A stretch of 64,000 nt of DNA from Chloroflexi bacterium OLB13 (lineage in GTDB: Bacteria > Chloroflexota > Anaerolineae > Aggregatilineales > Phototrophicaceae): positions 248,001 to 312,000 of the forward strand of contig JZRA01000068.1 in the NCBI GenBank assembly GCA_001567485.1, read 5' to 3'. Below are positions 27,726 through 37,935 of this stretch, piece by piece. The notes beneath the pieces are model-generated. The model saw nothing but the letters and a program-made list of their open reading frames with translations. It had not been told where the DNA came from and made no database searches. The position numbers and the translations under genes were made by a program. Within the stretch, counting starts at the first letter, position 1. Every line of letters begins with the position of its first letter.

Positions 27726-27861
27726 CGGCGATGTCTGATGGGAGTGGCGTATCGCGTCCTGACGCGATCGGAGGAAAGGAGGTGAGTGGGGCAGAGGATG
27801 GCCTTAGCGACCTTAGCCCACAGCTTACCGCCCTTTCTAATCCGAGCAGAGGAGATTCGTG

Positions 27862-29466
27862 ATGCCCAAGCACCCTGAGAACCATGTATTGATCTTCGAT
27901 ACGACGCTGCGCGACGGCGAGCAAAGCCCCGGCGCTACGTTGACGAGCGCCGAGAAACTGGAGATCGCCCGTCAGCTCGCCAAGCTGGGCGTCGACATCA
28001 TCGAGGCGGGCTTCCCTGCCGCGTCACCGGATGACTTGGCGGCCGTTCAGCGTATCGCCCGCGAAGTCGGGACGCCGGACGGCCCCGTTATCACCGGCTT
28101 GGCGCGCGCGGTCGAGAGCGACATCCGCACCTGTTGGGAAGGCGTGAAGGACGCGGCCAAGCCGCGTATTCATACCTTCCTCGGCGTGTCCGACTATCAC
28201 ATGAACTACATCACGAAAACCACGAAGGCCGAAGCGCTGGAGATCGTGCGCAAGGCCGTGACGCTGGCGAAGAGCCTGTGTGACGATGTCGAGTTCAGCC
28301 CGATGGACGCGGGCCGCGCTGACCCGGCGTTTCTTGTCGAGGTGTGCGCGCTGGCGGTTCAGTGCGGCGCGACGACGCTCAACATCCCCGACACGGTCGG
28401 CTATGTCGCGCCGCAGGAGTGGTATGAGCTGATCCACGGCCTGATCCATGAGACACCGGGCGCTGGCCCCGGCTCAGGCATTATCTGGTCGGTACACTGC
28501 CACAACGACCTCGGCATGGCGACGGCGAACACGCTCGCGGGCGTGCAGGCGGGCGCGCGACAGGTCGAGGTGACGGTCAACGGCATCGGCGAGCGCGCGG
28601 GCAACACGAGCCTTGAAGAGGTGGTCATGGCGCTGCATACGCGGCCGCAGTATTACCACCTGTCGACCAGCATCAACACGCGCGAGATCGTCAAGACAAG
28701 CCGGATGGTGAGCAATTACACCGGGATGCCGGTGCAGCCGAATAAGGCGATTGTCGGCGCGAACGCATTCGCCCATGAGTCCGGCATCCATCAGGATGGG
28801 ATGCTCAAGAACGCGCAGACGTTCGAGATCATGACGCCGGAGACGGTCGGGCTGCACGAGTCGCGCTTGGTGCTCGGCAAGCACAGCGGGCGGCATGCGC
28901 TCAAGATCCGCTTGCAGGAACTGGGCTACACCTTCGAAGGCGACGAACTGAACCGTGTGTTCGCGCGATTCAAGGCGCTGGCCGACGCCAAGAAACACGT
29001 CACCGACGCCGATCTCGAAGCGCTGGTCGTCGACGAGACGCACAAGCCGCAGGAGATCTATGCACTGGTGGACTGCCAGATCACGTGCGGGACGATGGGC
29101 ATGCCAACGGCGACCCTCAAGATTCGCGGCGAGAACGGCGAGGAGAAGGTGTACGCGGCGGTCGGCACCGGGCCGGTGGATGCGGCGTACCGCGCCGTCG
29201 ACGCGATTGTGCGGGCGCCGAACACGCTGATTGAATACTCGGTACACGCCGTGACGGAAGGGATCGACGCGCTGGGCGAGGTGACGGTGCGCATTTCGCC
29301 GGCGGGCGACACGCGCACGTTCGGCGGCTACGGCGCTGAGCCGGATATCGTCGTCGCCAGCATCAAGGCGTATATGGCGGCGTTGAACCGTATGCTGGTT
29401 TCGCTCGGTCACGGTGACCTCAAGCCGGAAGGTGAGGCGGCCGCGGTGGGTATCCGGGGCGAGTAA
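27862..29466 (+). CDS. leuA: 2-isopropylmalate synthase
   Basis: A 534-residue enzyme that condenses acetyl-CoA with 2-oxoisovalerate, the committed step of leucine synthesis. [16 protein letters not shown] is the catalytic TIM-barrel start; [18 protein letters not shown] supplies the metal-binding histidines; [19 protein letters not shown] closes the barrel. The C-terminal regulatory domain (from about residue 390, [14 protein letters not shown]..) binds leucine for feedback inhibition. AGAGGAG precedes ATG 27862. A 136-base gap separates it from ilvC. Confidence 0.95.
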   Translation: MPKHPENHVLIFDTTLRDGEQSPGATLTSAEKLEIARQLAKLGVDIIEAGFPAASPDDLAAVQRIAREVGTPDGPVITGLARAVESDIRTCWEGVKDAAKPRIHTFLGVSDYHMNYITKTTKAEALEIVRKAVTLAKSLCDDVEFSPMDAGRADPAFLVEVCALAVQCGATTLNIPDTVGYVAPQEWYELIHGLIHETPGAGPGSGIIWSVHCHNDLGMATANTLAGVQAGARQVEVTVNGIGERAGNTSLEEVVMALHTRPQYYHLSTSINTREIVKTSRMVSNYTGMPVQPNKAIVGANAFAHESGIHQDGMLKNAQTFEIMTPETVGLHESRLVLGKHSGRHALKIRLQELGYTFEGDELNRVFARFKALADAKKHVTDADLEALVVDETHKPQEIYALVDCQITCGTMGMPTATLKIRGENGEEKVYAAVGTGPVDAAYRAVDAIVRAPNTLIEYSVHAVTEGIDALGEVTVRISPAGDTRTFGGYGAEPDIVVASIKAYMAALNRMLVSLGHGDLKPEGEAAAVGIRGE

Positions 29467-29468
29467 CG

Positions 29469-29726
29469 ATGGCAGCGACGCGATGGTTGTACGCTACAGT
29501 TGACTTCATCCGGGAGAAGGCGCAGGTCACGGTGCTGATGCCGAACGGAGATCACCGCGTGACTGCCGTCGAGTCTGAGGACGAAGCCTTCACCGTCATC
29601 GCACAGATGGGCAGTGAGGGCTGGGAGCTAACCGGCGCCGAACAGCAGGTGAGAACACGCGTGCTGATCGAGGCGACGTATACCGACTTTCGCCGGCTGT
29701 GGTTCAAGAAGCCGATAGACGGATAG
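29469..29726 (+). CDS. Small conserved-looking protein in the leu operon (DUF4177-like)
   Basis: An 85-residue protein located two bases after leuA and 15 before leuC, so it is certainly co-transcribed. The second half, MGSEGWELTGAEQQ..RRLWFKKPIDG, resembles DUF4177-type proteins (GWEL..V..FKRP), small beta-alpha-beta proteins of unknown function. There is no signal peptide or metal motif. The assignment is tentative; no role in leucine synthesis can be inferred beyond its position. Confidence 0.6.
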   Translation: MAATRWLYATVDFIREKAQVTVLMPNGDHRVTAVESEDEAFTVIAQMGSEGWELTGAEQQVRTRVLIEATYTDFRRLWFKKPIDG

Positions 29727-29741
29727 AGGAACAGAGGACGC

Positions 29742-31167
29742 ATGGCAGGAAAGACGCTGTTTGAGAAGGTATGGGACGCGCATCTGGTGCGGCCGCAGTC
29801 GGCCGATACGCCGGCCGTCCTGTACATCGACTTGCATCTGGTGCATGAGGTTACGTCGCCGCAGGCCTTCACGCTGCTGCGCGAGCGCGGCCTGAAGGTT
29901 CGCCGGCCCGACAAGACGCTGGCGACCATGGATCACAGCACGCCGACGACGCCGCGCGGGCCGGACGGCATCATTCCGGTGACGGATTCGCAGGCGGCGT
30001 ATCAACTGAATTACCTGACGCGCAACTGCGAGGAGTTCGGCATCCCGCTGTTCGCGCTCGGCACCGAGAATCAAGGTATCGTGCATGTGATCGGGCCGGA
30101 GCAGGGGCTAACTCAGCCCGGCATGACGATCGTATGCGGCGACAGCCACACCAGCACGCACGGCGCGTTTGGGGCGCTGGCCTTCGGTATCGGCACCAGC
30201 GAGGTCGGGCATGTGCTGGCGACTCAGACACTGCTTCAGAACAAGCCCAAGACGATGGCGATCAAGGTGGACGGTACGCTGTCGCCCGGCGTGACGGCGA
30301 AGGACATCATCCTCGCCATCATCGCCAAGATCGGCGTGGGCGGCGGCACCGGGCATGTCGTCGAATACATGGGCAGCGCCATCCGCGGCCTGTCGATGGA
30401 AGGACGCATGACGATCTGCAATATGTCCATTGAGGGCGGCGCGCGCGCTGGCATGGTGGCGCCTGACGAGACGACGTTCAACTACATCGAGGGGCGTCCG
30501 CGTGCGCCGAAGGGCGCGGACTGGGAGGCCGCGGTCGCGCACTGGCGGACACTACCCACCGACGACGACGCGGTGTTCGACGCGACGGTCGAGCTTGACG
30601 GGGACGCGCTCACGCCGATGATTACATACGGCACGAACCCCGGCATGGGGATGCGGATCACCGATCGCGTACCCGATCCGGATCAGCTCAGCGACGTTAG
30701 CGCGAAGGTGGCGCTCGACAAGGCGCTGCGATACATGGATCTTCAGCCGGGGCAGAGCCTGCTCGGCAAGCCGGTCAACGTCGTGTTCATCGGAAGCTGC
30801 ACGAACTCGCGCATCACCGACCTGCGTGAGGCGGCCAAATATCTGCAAGGCCGCAAAGTGTCGGAGAACATCCGGGTGATGGTTGTGCCCGGATCGCAGC
30901 AGGTGAAGAAGCAGGCCGAGGCCGAAGGGCTGGACGAGGTGTTCAAGGCGGCGGGCGCGGGAGTGGCGCGAGGCGGGCTGCTCGATGTGCATCGCCATGA
31001 ACGGCGATCAACTTGCTCCGGGCGAGTACGCGGTCAGCACGAGCAACCGGAACTTTGAGGGCCGGCAGGGCAAAGGTGGACGGACGTTCCTCGCCAGCCC
31101 GCTGACGGCCGCGGCCACGGCGATCACCGGCGTCGTCACCGATCCGCGGACGCTGTTGACGAACTAG
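29742..31167 (+). CDS. leuC: 3-isopropylmalate dehydratase, large subunit, frameshifted
   Basis: About 474 residues when repaired. With LeuD it isomerises 2- to 3-isopropylmalate, and citramalate to erythro-3-methylmalate, through a [4Fe-4S] cluster. [35 protein letters not shown] and [15 protein letters not shown] are aconitase-family signatures. The frame breaks at the GGG run 30959-30961: GGC GCG GGG AGT should be GGC GCG GAG TGG, i.e. one G too many. The other frame restores [18 protein letters not shown], with the last two cluster cysteines, and a proper C-terminus. An inserted base in the assembly is the simplest reading. Confidence 0.85.
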
Positions 31168-31175
31168 AGGACACG

Positions 31176-31811
31176 ATGCCTACCGACCGGCTCCACGCGA
31201 GGCTTCCAGATGGGCGACCCGTCGCGAGCACGTGGATACGTGGCGGCGGGACGCATGTCGCGCTGCTGCTGCCGGGCAGAGGCTACACCGCGCGGGGGCC
31301 GGTGCTGCATTATCCCGGCCTGTGGTTTGTCCAACACGGCTACGACGTGATCTCGGTGGACTACGTGTTCAGTGAGATGAGTTATCCGGACATGGTTGCC
31401 CATGCTGCTGCGTGCGCCGCTGCGGTATGGGCGACCGCCACGCGAAGCCACCGCTGCGACCATGTCGTGCTGGTCGGCAAGTCGCTTGGAACGCAGGCGA
31501 TGGCGCGCCTGATCGACCAGACGCCGGAACTGCGCTTGGCGCGCTGTGTGTGGCTCACTCCGATCTTCGCCGATAACGCGGTGATGGAGTCGATCGAGAA
31601 GCACAAGCCGCGCTCGCTGTTCGTCGGCGGCACGTCGGATGCGACGTTCGACAGTGAGCGGATGGAGCGCGCCCTCTCGGCGACGGGTGGCAGCAAGCTC
31701 GTGCTCGACGGCGCGAATCACAGCTTGGAACGGCCGGGTGATGTGCGGGCGTCGGTGGCGGCGATCTCGACACTGCTGGACGCGTTAGAACGTTTTATGA
31801 CGAAGGAATAA
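31176..31811 (+). CDS. Small alpha/beta hydrolase in the leu operon
   Basis: A 211-residue single-domain protein. ALLLPGRGYTARGPVLHYPG contains the oxyanion region, the nucleophile serine is in VLVGKSLGTQAMARL (GKSLG, near residue 110), and GANHSLE gives the catalytic histidine near residue 185. The acid residue is probably in GGTSDATFD. There is no signal peptide. It lies between leuC and leuD, subunits of one enzyme that are usually adjacent, with gaps of 8 and 9 bases. I cannot assign a substrate; an ester or thioester of a pathway intermediate is possible but unsupported. Confidence 0.75.
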   Translation: MPTDRLHARLPDGRPVASTWIRGGGTHVALLLPGRGYTARGPVLHYPGLWFVQHGYDVISVDYVFSEMSYPDMVAHAAACAAAVWATATRSHRCDHVVLVGKSLGTQAMARLIDQTPELRLARCVWLTPIFADNAVMESIEKHKPRSLFVGGTSDATFDSERMERALSATGGSKLVLDGANHSLERPGDVRASVAAISTLLDALERFMTKE

Positions 31812-31820
31812 GCGAGGACG

Positions 31821-32426
31821 ATGGAACCCTTCAAGCCATTCTCAGGCAGCATGGTGGCGCTGCCGATCAACGACATCGACACCGACCAAATCATCCCGGC
31901 GCGTTACCTCAAGGTGACCGATAAGGCCGGGTTGGGGCAGGCGGCGTTTAGCGATTGGCGCTACGACGCGGACGGCACGCCCAAGCCGGACTTTCCGCTG
32001 AATCAGCCGCAGTATCAAGGCGCGCAGGTGCTGGTCGCCGGCCATAACTTCGGCTGTGGGTCGAGCCGCGAACACGCCCCGTGGGCGCTGCTCGGCGCAG
32101 GCATCAAAGCAGTCGTCAGCACCGATTTCGCCGACATCTTCAAGAACAACTCGCTTAAGAACGGGCTGATTCCGATCATCGTTGACGAGGAGACGCAGCA
32201 GCAGTTGATCTCGTTGGCGCAGGAAGACCCGATGGCGAAGGTTCGCGTCGATCTAGAAGCACAGACGATCACGCTTCCCGATGGGCGCGCCGTGCCGTTC
32301 CCGATTGACGGATTCTCGCGTTACTGCCTGTTGAATGGAGTCGACCAGCTCGGGTTCCTACTGAGTCTGGAAGGCGAAGCCGCCGGCTATGAAGCCGCGC
32401 ATCCCGCGCCGATCACCACAATCTAG
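31821..32426 (+). CDS. leuD: 3-isopropylmalate dehydratase, small subunit
   Basis: A 201-residue swivel-domain subunit. [19 protein letters not shown] is the N-terminal signature; [26 protein letters not shown] is the substrate-recognition loop of Leu[11 protein letters not shown] and [30 protein letters not shown] complete it. The length is normal for the proteobacterial-type LeuD. It is split from leuC only by the small hydrolase and is followed 7 bases later by cimA. Confidence 0.95.
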   Translation: MEPFKPFSGSMVALPINDIDTDQIIPARYLKVTDKAGLGQAAFSDWRYDADGTPKPDFPLNQPQYQGAQVLVAGHNFGCGSSREHAPWALLGAGIKAVVSTDFADIFKNNSLKNGLIPIIVDEETQQQLISLAQEDPMAKVRVDLEAQTITLPDGRAVPFPIDGFSRYCLLNGVDQLGFLLSLEGEAAGYEAAHPAPITTI

Positions 32427-32433
32427 GTTTCGC

Positions 32434-34019
32434 ATGACCCGCATCGCCATTTATGACACAACCCTTCGGGACGGCACCCAGCGCGAGGGCATTTCGCTCT
32501 CCGTTGCGGACAAGCTCAAGATCACCCGCATGCTGGATGATCTCGCGTGGCCTATATCGAAGGCGGTTGGCCGGGGAGCAATCCGAAGGACGCCGCGTAT
32601 TTCGAGCAGGTGCGCGGCGTACAGCTTCGCCATGCGAAGATCGCCGCCTTTGGGGCGACGTGTCGCAAGGGCGCGCGACCGGAGGAGGACGAAAACCTCA
32701 AGGCCTTGGTCGATGCACAGACGCCGGTCTGTACGGTGGTCGGAAAGACGTCGATGCTTCATGTGGTCGATGTGCTGCAAACTACCGCCGAAGAAAACCT
32801 GCGTATGATCCGCGAGAGCGTCGCGTATTTGAAGTCGCTCGGCAAGGAGGTTGTCTACGACGCCGAACACTTCTTCGATGGCGCCAAGCTGGATTTCGAG
32901 TACGCCTTTGAGACGCTGCGCGCGGCCTCTGACGGTGGGGCGGACGTGGTCGTGCTGTGCGACACCAACGGCGGCTCGCTGCCGTGGGAAGTGGCAGACT
33001 TCGTCGTGAAGGCGCGTGATGCGTTCCCAACCGTCCATTTCGGCATCCACACGCACAACGACGGCGAATTGGCCGTCGCCAACACGCTCGCAGCGGTGCA
33101 AGCGGGCGCAATCCATGTGCAAGGCACGATCAATGGCTACGGCGAACGCTGCGGCAACGCCAACTTGTGCAGCATCATCCCCGACTTGATGCTCAAGATG
33201 GGATACGACTGCGTACCAGACACGAACCTGCGTACGCTGGCGCGCCTAAGCTGGACGGTCGCCGAAGTGTGCAATCTCGCGCCGGATCAGCACTTGGCGT
33301 ATGTCGGCCGGTCGGCGTTCGCGCACAAGGGTGGCATTCACGTCGCGGCGATCCGGCGCAACGTCGACAGCTACCAGCATATCGACCCCAGCCTTGTCGG
33401 CAACGAGATGCGCGTGCTGATCAGCGACCTGAGTGGGCGCGGCAACGTGATGAGCAAGGCGGAGGAGTTCGGCCTCGACATCTCCAGCGCGGCGGCTGCG
33501 AAGGTACTCGACGAGATCAAATCGCTGGAGCATACCGGCTATGTGTTTGAAGGCGCTGAGGCGTCTGTGGCGATTCGGGTGCTGCGCGCCTCTCCGGAAT
33601 ACACGCCGGTGTTCTCGCTGGTGGACTTCACCTGCATTGTGGAGAACCGGCGCGGGCGCGGCGATCTGGCCGAGGCGATGGTCAAGATCGAGATGGACGG
33701 CGACATCGTGCACACCGCGGCGGAAGGCAACGGCCCGGTCAACGCGCTCGATCTCGCGCTGCGCAAGGCGCTCATCCCGCGTTACCCACAGGTGCGCGAC
33801 TTCCAGCTTGCCGACTACAAGGTGCGAATCCTCGACGGGGCAAACGGCACCGGCGCGATGACTCGCGTCTTGATCGACACGCAGAACCACAACCGGCGTT
33901 GGAGCACGGTCGGCGCGGGGACGAACATCATCATCGCGAGCTGGCTGGCGCTGGTCGACAGCATCGAATACGGTGTATTGCTCACCAACGGCGCACGCCA
34001 AGCGCGTCAACCGCAGTAA
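32434..34019 (+). CDS. cimA: (R)-citramalate synthase, frameshifted
   Basis: About 528 residues when repaired. It condenses pyruvate and acetyl-CoA to citramalate, the first step of the threonine-independent route to isoleucine. IYDTTLRDGTQREGISLSVADKLKI and GIHTHNDGELAVANTLAAVQAGA distinguish it from LeuA, which is present separately. The frame breaks near 32545: CTCGCGTGGCC lacks one G compared with CTC GGC GTG GCC, which restores DDLGVAYIEGGWPGSNPKD. The rest, with the C-terminal regulatory LeuA-dimer domain, is intact. Its place between leuD and leuB fits, since LeuCD and LeuB process citramalate onward. Confidence 0.85.
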
Positions 34020-34065
34020 TCGGGTAAGAGATCATTCGACATACGGTGAAAGGGAGCAGCCTTAC

Positions 34066-35133
34066 ATGAAGGCGAATATCGTACTACTGCCGGGAGACGG
34101 CATCGGGCCGGAAGTGATGAAGTCGGCCGTGGCTGTGTTGGATGCTATCGCGGCGAAGTTCGGCCACAACTTCGACTATGACGAGCAGCTGATCGGCGCG
34201 ATCGCCATCGAGACGACCGGATCGCCGCTGCCGGACGCGACGCTCCGCGCGGGCGAACAAGCCGATGCCATCCTGCTCGCCGCGGTTGGCTTGCCCAAAT
34301 ACGCCGACCCGACCGCGCCGGTACGCCCGGAGCAAGGGCTGCTCAAGATTCGGGCGCATTTCGGCCTCTTTGCCAATCTGCGCCCGGTCAAGACCTATCC
34401 CGCGCTGTACGGCTATGCGCCGCTGCGCGCCGAACTGCTCGAAGGTGTCGATATGCTGATCGTGCGCGAACTGACTGGCGGCCTGTATTTCGGCGCGCGC
34501 AAGGAGCAGGACGGGGACGACAACAGCTTCGACACGATGAACTACACCGTGGGCGAGGTCGAACGCGTCGCGCATGTCGCCTTCCGTGCCGCGCAGCAGC
34601 GGCGGGGCAAACTGACTTCGATCGACAAGGCCAACGTGCTGGCGTCGATGCGGCTGTGGCGGCGCACGGTGATGAAGGTGGCCGAGGATTATGGAGACAT
34701 TGCGCTCAACCACGAGTACGTGGATGCGGCGGCGATGTATTTGATGACCCGGCCTGCATCGTATGATGTGATCCTCGCCGAGAATATGTTCGGCGACATC
34801 CTGAGCGACGAGGCGTCGGTGCTGGCTGGATCGCTGGGGATGCTGCCATCCGCGTCGCTTGGCACGGGGACGTTTGGCCTGTACGAGCCGGTGCATGGCA
34901 GCGCGCCAGACATCGCGGGGCAGGGCAAAGCCAACCCGATCGGCCAATTGTTGAGCGCGGCGATGCTGCTGCGCTACAGTCTGGGGCTAGAGACCGAGGC
35001 CGCGGCCATCGAAGCGGCGGTCGAGGACGCGCTGGCGGACGGCGCGCGCACGGCGGACATCGCGCCGAAAGGCAGTGCCTTTGTCAGCACCGACGAGTTC
35101 ACGCAGACGGTTGTCGGGGCGCTCAAGGAGTAA
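34066..35133 (+). CDS. leuB: 3-isopropylmalate dehydrogenase
   Basis: A 355-residue NAD-dependent beta-decarboxylating dehydrogenase acting on 3-isopropylmalate and probably 3-methylmalate. IVLLPGDGIGPEVMKSAV is the N-terminal signature; the substrate loop is LRPVKTYPAL; RELTGGLYFGARKE has the catalytic tyrosine; DIDKANVLASMRLWRR-like SIDKANVLASM holds the catalytic lysine; NMFGDILSDEASVLAGSLGMLPSASLG binds Mg and NAD. ATG 34066 follows AAGGGAG; a longer in-frame extension overlaps cimA. Confidence 0.95.
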   Translation: MKANIVLLPGDGIGPEVMKSAVAVLDAIAAKFGHNFDYDEQLIGAIAIETTGSPLPDATLRAGEQADAILLAAVGLPKYADPTAPVRPEQGLLKIRAHFGLFANLRPVKTYPALYGYAPLRAELLEGVDMLIVRELTGGLYFGARKEQDGDDNSFDTMNYTVGEVERVAHVAFRAAQQRRGKLTSIDKANVLASMRLWRRTVMKVAEDYGDIALNHEYVDAAAMYLMTRPASYDVILAENMFGDILSDEASVLAGSLGMLPSASLGTGTFGLYEPVHGSAPDIAGQGKANPIGQLLSAAMLLRYSLGLETEAAAIEAAVEDALADGARTADIAPKGSAFVSTDEFTQTVVGALKE

Positions 35134-35179
35134 TAGACGCTGAGCCTCGCCCCGGCGGCCTCGCTAGGGAGATGATCCG

Positions 35180-35608
35180 ATGGTCAAGCCGCTTGCCGAA
35201 CGATTGTTGATTAAAGCTGGCCAGCATGTATGTGTTCTCAATGCGCCGGTTGGGCTTCTTGCGTCGCTTGACGGATTGCCGGATACCGCCGCTGTCTCCA
35301 TCGAGGCGGCGGAGTCCGCGGACGTATGGCTGGTCTTCGTCAACGATGCGGCGGCGGTCGCGGAACATGGCCCGGTGATTGCTAGCCGTGCCAAGCCCGG
35401 CGCTGTGGTGTGGTTCGCCTACCCGAAGAAATCCGGCGCCATCAAGACCGACATCAGCCGGGACAGCGGCTGGGGGCCGGTGGAATCGTTGGGCTGGGCG
35501 CCGGTCACGCAGATCTCGGTGAACGAAACGTGGTCGGCGCTGCGCTTCAAGCCCGTGGGCGACATCAAGACGATAACGCGCAAATTCGGCCCGCACGCCG
35601 CCGGCTAG
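35180..35608 (+). CDS. DUF3052-like protein
   Basis: A 142-residue protein. The pattern LLIKAGQHVCVLNAPVGLLASL ... DVWLVFVNDAAAV ... PGAVVWFAYPKKSGAIKTDISRDSGW ... SVNETWSALRFKPV matches DUF3052/YdeI-like small proteins with an alpha/beta fold. Their function is unknown; they are often single genes in soil bacteria. It follows leuB by 46 bases with a GGGAG site and is the last gene of the ilv-leu transcript; it overlaps the stop of the convergent solute-binding protein gene by four bases. Confidence 0.7.
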   Translation: MVKPLAERLLIKAGQHVCVLNAPVGLLASLDGLPDTAAVSIEAAESADVWLVFVNDAAAVAEHGPVIASRAKPGAVVWFAYPKKSGAIKTDISRDSGWGPVESLGWAPVTQISVNETWSALRFKPVGDIKTITRKFGPHAAG

Positions 35609-37314
35609 TCGATCACGTAGCCGAGGAACGTGTTCGGGCCGGGGACGATCTCGACCGGGATCGGCTCGTCCGATGGCAGTAGGCCGTTCCAGAGCTGCCT
35701 CAGCGTGCCGTCCTCTACCAGCGCCTGAATCGAGTAATCAACCAGCAGGCGGAAGTCCGCGTCGTTCAGCGGCAGCGCGACGGCGTAATACGCCCGGCTG
35801 TACCAGTCGTCAGTCAGGCGCAGGTCGTTCGGATATGCTTCGAGGTGCGGCATCAGCTTGAAGATGTCCGCATAGGCGACATCGGCGTTCGCGTCGTCGA
35901 GGATTTGCAACGCGAGGCTGGATTCATCGGTCTGGAAACCCTCGATGCGGGCGGTTGCGCGTTCGGCTTGGCGCACGGCGTCCGCCGCCGCGCCCGGCTC
36001 AGAGAACACGGTTGCGACCGTCCCGCCGCCGCGTAGTTCCTCGAAGCCGAAGATCTGGCTGTTCGACTTGACCATCAGCCGCATCCCATGCACGAGATAC
36101 GGTTCGCTGAAGTCGACCTGAGCGGCGAGGTTCCAGTCCGGTTCAAGGCCGACCGCCATGTCAGCGCCGCCCTCCGCGACCAGCCGTGCTGCCTCAACGG
36201 GGTTGGCGGTGATTAGCTCGACGGTCACGTTCCAGCTGCGGGTCAGCTGCGAGACGAAGTCGCGGTTGAAGCGGTCGAGCCGGCGCTCCGACTGCTGCGC
36301 CGAGGCCAGCGCGTCGCTGTCGAGAAACGGCCCCGCGATGCGGACGACTCCGCTAGACTGGAGCCGTGGGATGGTGTAGGTGGACGGGTAGGGGATGTCG
36401 GTCGAAAATGCCTGCGGGCTGGGTGACTCGGGGAGATTAGCCCAGATCGGCACAACGTTGAACGTGCCCTGATTGAAGTGATCGAGGCGAATCTGATCGA
36501 GCGAACCTTCGCGCTGCAAGTGCTGAAGCGATTGGTCGATCAGCCGCCGGAGGGGCAGGTCTTGACGGGGGACGACGACCGCATACGGCTCAGTCTGCAC
36601 CGGTTCGTCAAGGATGCGCACGGTGTCCGGAGCCAGCAGCGCGAGCTGTTCAAGCTGATGACGCGGCGCAGCGATAGCGTCGACTGCGGACGCGCCGAGT
36701 GCGCCGTACATCTGATCAACCGTGAGATAGGGTTCGATCCCGCCTGAGAAACCGGTCTCCGCCGCCCATGCCCGGATCGTATTTTCCGCCTCGGCGCCGA
36801 GCACCACACCGATTCGGCGCGATGCCAAGTCCGCAGGCGACTGCGCGCTGTCATCGACGCGTACCATCAGCGATTGGCTGCCGACGTAATACGCTTGGCT
36901 GTAGTCTACGGTGCGATCCAATTCGCGACGGTGAACCTGCGCGGCGATCAGCAGATCGACGTCGTTATCAAACAGCAGCTCGAACGCGGTCTGCCGCGTG
37001 ACTTGCCGCAGGCGCAGGTCGACGCCCCAAAGATCGGCGAAGGACTGCGCAAGCACGACATCGAGGCCGAGGATTTCGCCGCGCTCGGTGAACGTGCCGA
37101 ACGGCGGCTCGGTGTACAAGATCCCGATGCGAACGCGGCCCGTGTCCACGATCCGCTTTATCCTGCTTTCGGACAACGCGGTCTCGGAGGTCGCCGTGGT
37201 GTTATAGGGGACAGGCGTAGGCGGCACGAGCGTCGCCACGGGTTCGGGTTGCGCGGTGACGACGCCGAATGCGAGGCACAGCAGCGCCGCAGCGAAGCAT
37301 ATCGAGCGAATCAA
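35605..37314 (-). CDS. Extracellular solute-binding protein with two family-3 domains
   Basis: A 569-residue exported protein: a signal peptide (CFAAALLCLAFGVVTAQ) and a Pro/Thr-rich linker precede two SBP_bac_3-type domains, about residues 54-290 and 315-550. Domain 1 begins TGRVRIGILYTEPPFGTFTERGEILGLDVVLAQ and domain 2 VVRIAGPFLD..; each contains the hinge-region phrase (VDYSQAYYVGSQSLMV, VDFSEPYLVHGMRLMV). The family binds polar amino acids or acts as a sensor module. No ABC permease or ATPase gene is near. The start is TTG 37314, immediately after the nadD stop. A lipobox cysteine is not evident. Confidence 0.75.
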   Translation of the reverse strand: MIRSICFAAALLCLAFGVVTAQPEPVATLVPPTPVPYNTTATSETALSESRIKRIVDTGRVRIGILYTEPPFGTFTERGEILGLDVVLAQSFADLWGVDLRLRQVTRQTAFELLFDNDVDLLIAAQVHRRELDRTVDYSQAYYVGSQSLMVRVDDSAQSPADLASRRIGVVLGAEAENTIRAWAAETGFSGGIEPYLTVDQMYGALGASAVDAIAAPRHQLEQLALLAPDTVRILDEPVQTEPYAVVVPRQDLPLRRLIDQSLQHLQREGSLDQIRLDHFNQGTFNVVPIWANLPESPSPQAFSTDIPYPSTYTIPRLQSSGVVRIAGPFLDSDALASAQQSERRLDRFNRDFVSQLTRSWNVTVELITANPVEAARLVAEGGADMAVGLEPDWNLAAQVDFSEPYLVHGMRLMVKSNSQIFGFEELRGGGTVATVFSEPGAAADAVRQAERATARIEGFQTDESSLALQILDDANADVAYADIFKLMPHLEAYPNDLRLTDDWYSRAYYAVALPLNDADFRLLVDYSIQALVEDGTLRQLWNGLLPSDEPIPVEIVPGPNTFLGYVID

Positions 37315-37935
37315 CTAGACCTCCTGATACAGTCTGTTGTCCCTGATGTAGGCGAGCACGCGATCCTGCACGAGGTAGCGCACGCTTTCGCCATTCCGGA
37401 GCCGCCGCACGACGTCGGTCGATGAGATTTCGACCAAGGGCGACTTGAGCATGGTCACATTGTGGGCAAGCCCCGGCAGCTTGTCCTCGTGTTGATCGGC
37501 GCGCAGCACGCCGTGAACACCGAGCCGCCGCATGACCGCCACGCGCAAAGCGCCGCCGGTGAACAACCCTTCGGCGCGCTCCCACTGCGGCAGTTCCTTG
37601 AACATATCTTCGCCCATGATGAACGTGAACTCGGCGTCTGGATACGTCTCGCGGAGGATCGCCACGGTGTCCACCGTGTAATGCGGGCCGGGCCGATCGA
37701 GGTCGACGCGGCTCATCGTGAAGCGGTCGTTGTCCGAGATCGCGATCTCGGTCATGGCCGCGCGATGCGCCGCTGGTGTCCGCGTGCTTTCCTTATGGGG
37801 TGGTGTTCCCGCCGGGATATACAGCACTCTGTCGAGGTCTAGCTCCTCGAAGCCGTGTTCGCCCAGAATCATGTGAGCGATGTGCGGCGGATCGAACGTG
37901 CCGCCTACAATACCAATACGCCGAAAGTGGGTCAC
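37315..37935 (-). CDS. nadD: Nicotinate-nucleotide adenylyltransferase
   Basis: A 206-residue nucleotidyltransferase that makes deamido-NAD from nicotinate mononucleotide and ATP. GIVGGTFDPPHIAHMILGE holds the (H/T)xGH-type active site; YIPAGTPPHKE binds phosphate; VEISSTDVVRRLRNGESVRYLV is the ISSTxIR motif. Its ATG overlaps the obgE stop by four bases, and obgE-nadD adjacency is common in bacteria. Confidence 0.95.
   Translation of the reverse strand: MTHFRRIGIVGGTFDPPHIAHMILGEHGFEELDLDRVLYIPAGTPPHKESTRTPAAHRAAMTEIAISDNDRFTMSRVDLDRPGPHYTVDTVAILRETYPDAEFTFIMGEDMFKELPQWERAEGLFTGGALRVAVMRRLGVHGVLRADQHEDKLPGLAHNVTMLKSPLVEISSTDVVRRLRNGESVRYLVQDRVLAYIRDNRLYQEV

Noticed and set aside
27731-27862. 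A 43-codon ORF between ilvC and leuA with four CTT leucine codons, considered as a leucine leader peptide
   Set aside because: No Shine-Dalgarno sequence at its ATG, no terminator between it and leuA, and leucine content is modest. The existing upstream attenuator already explains control of the operon.
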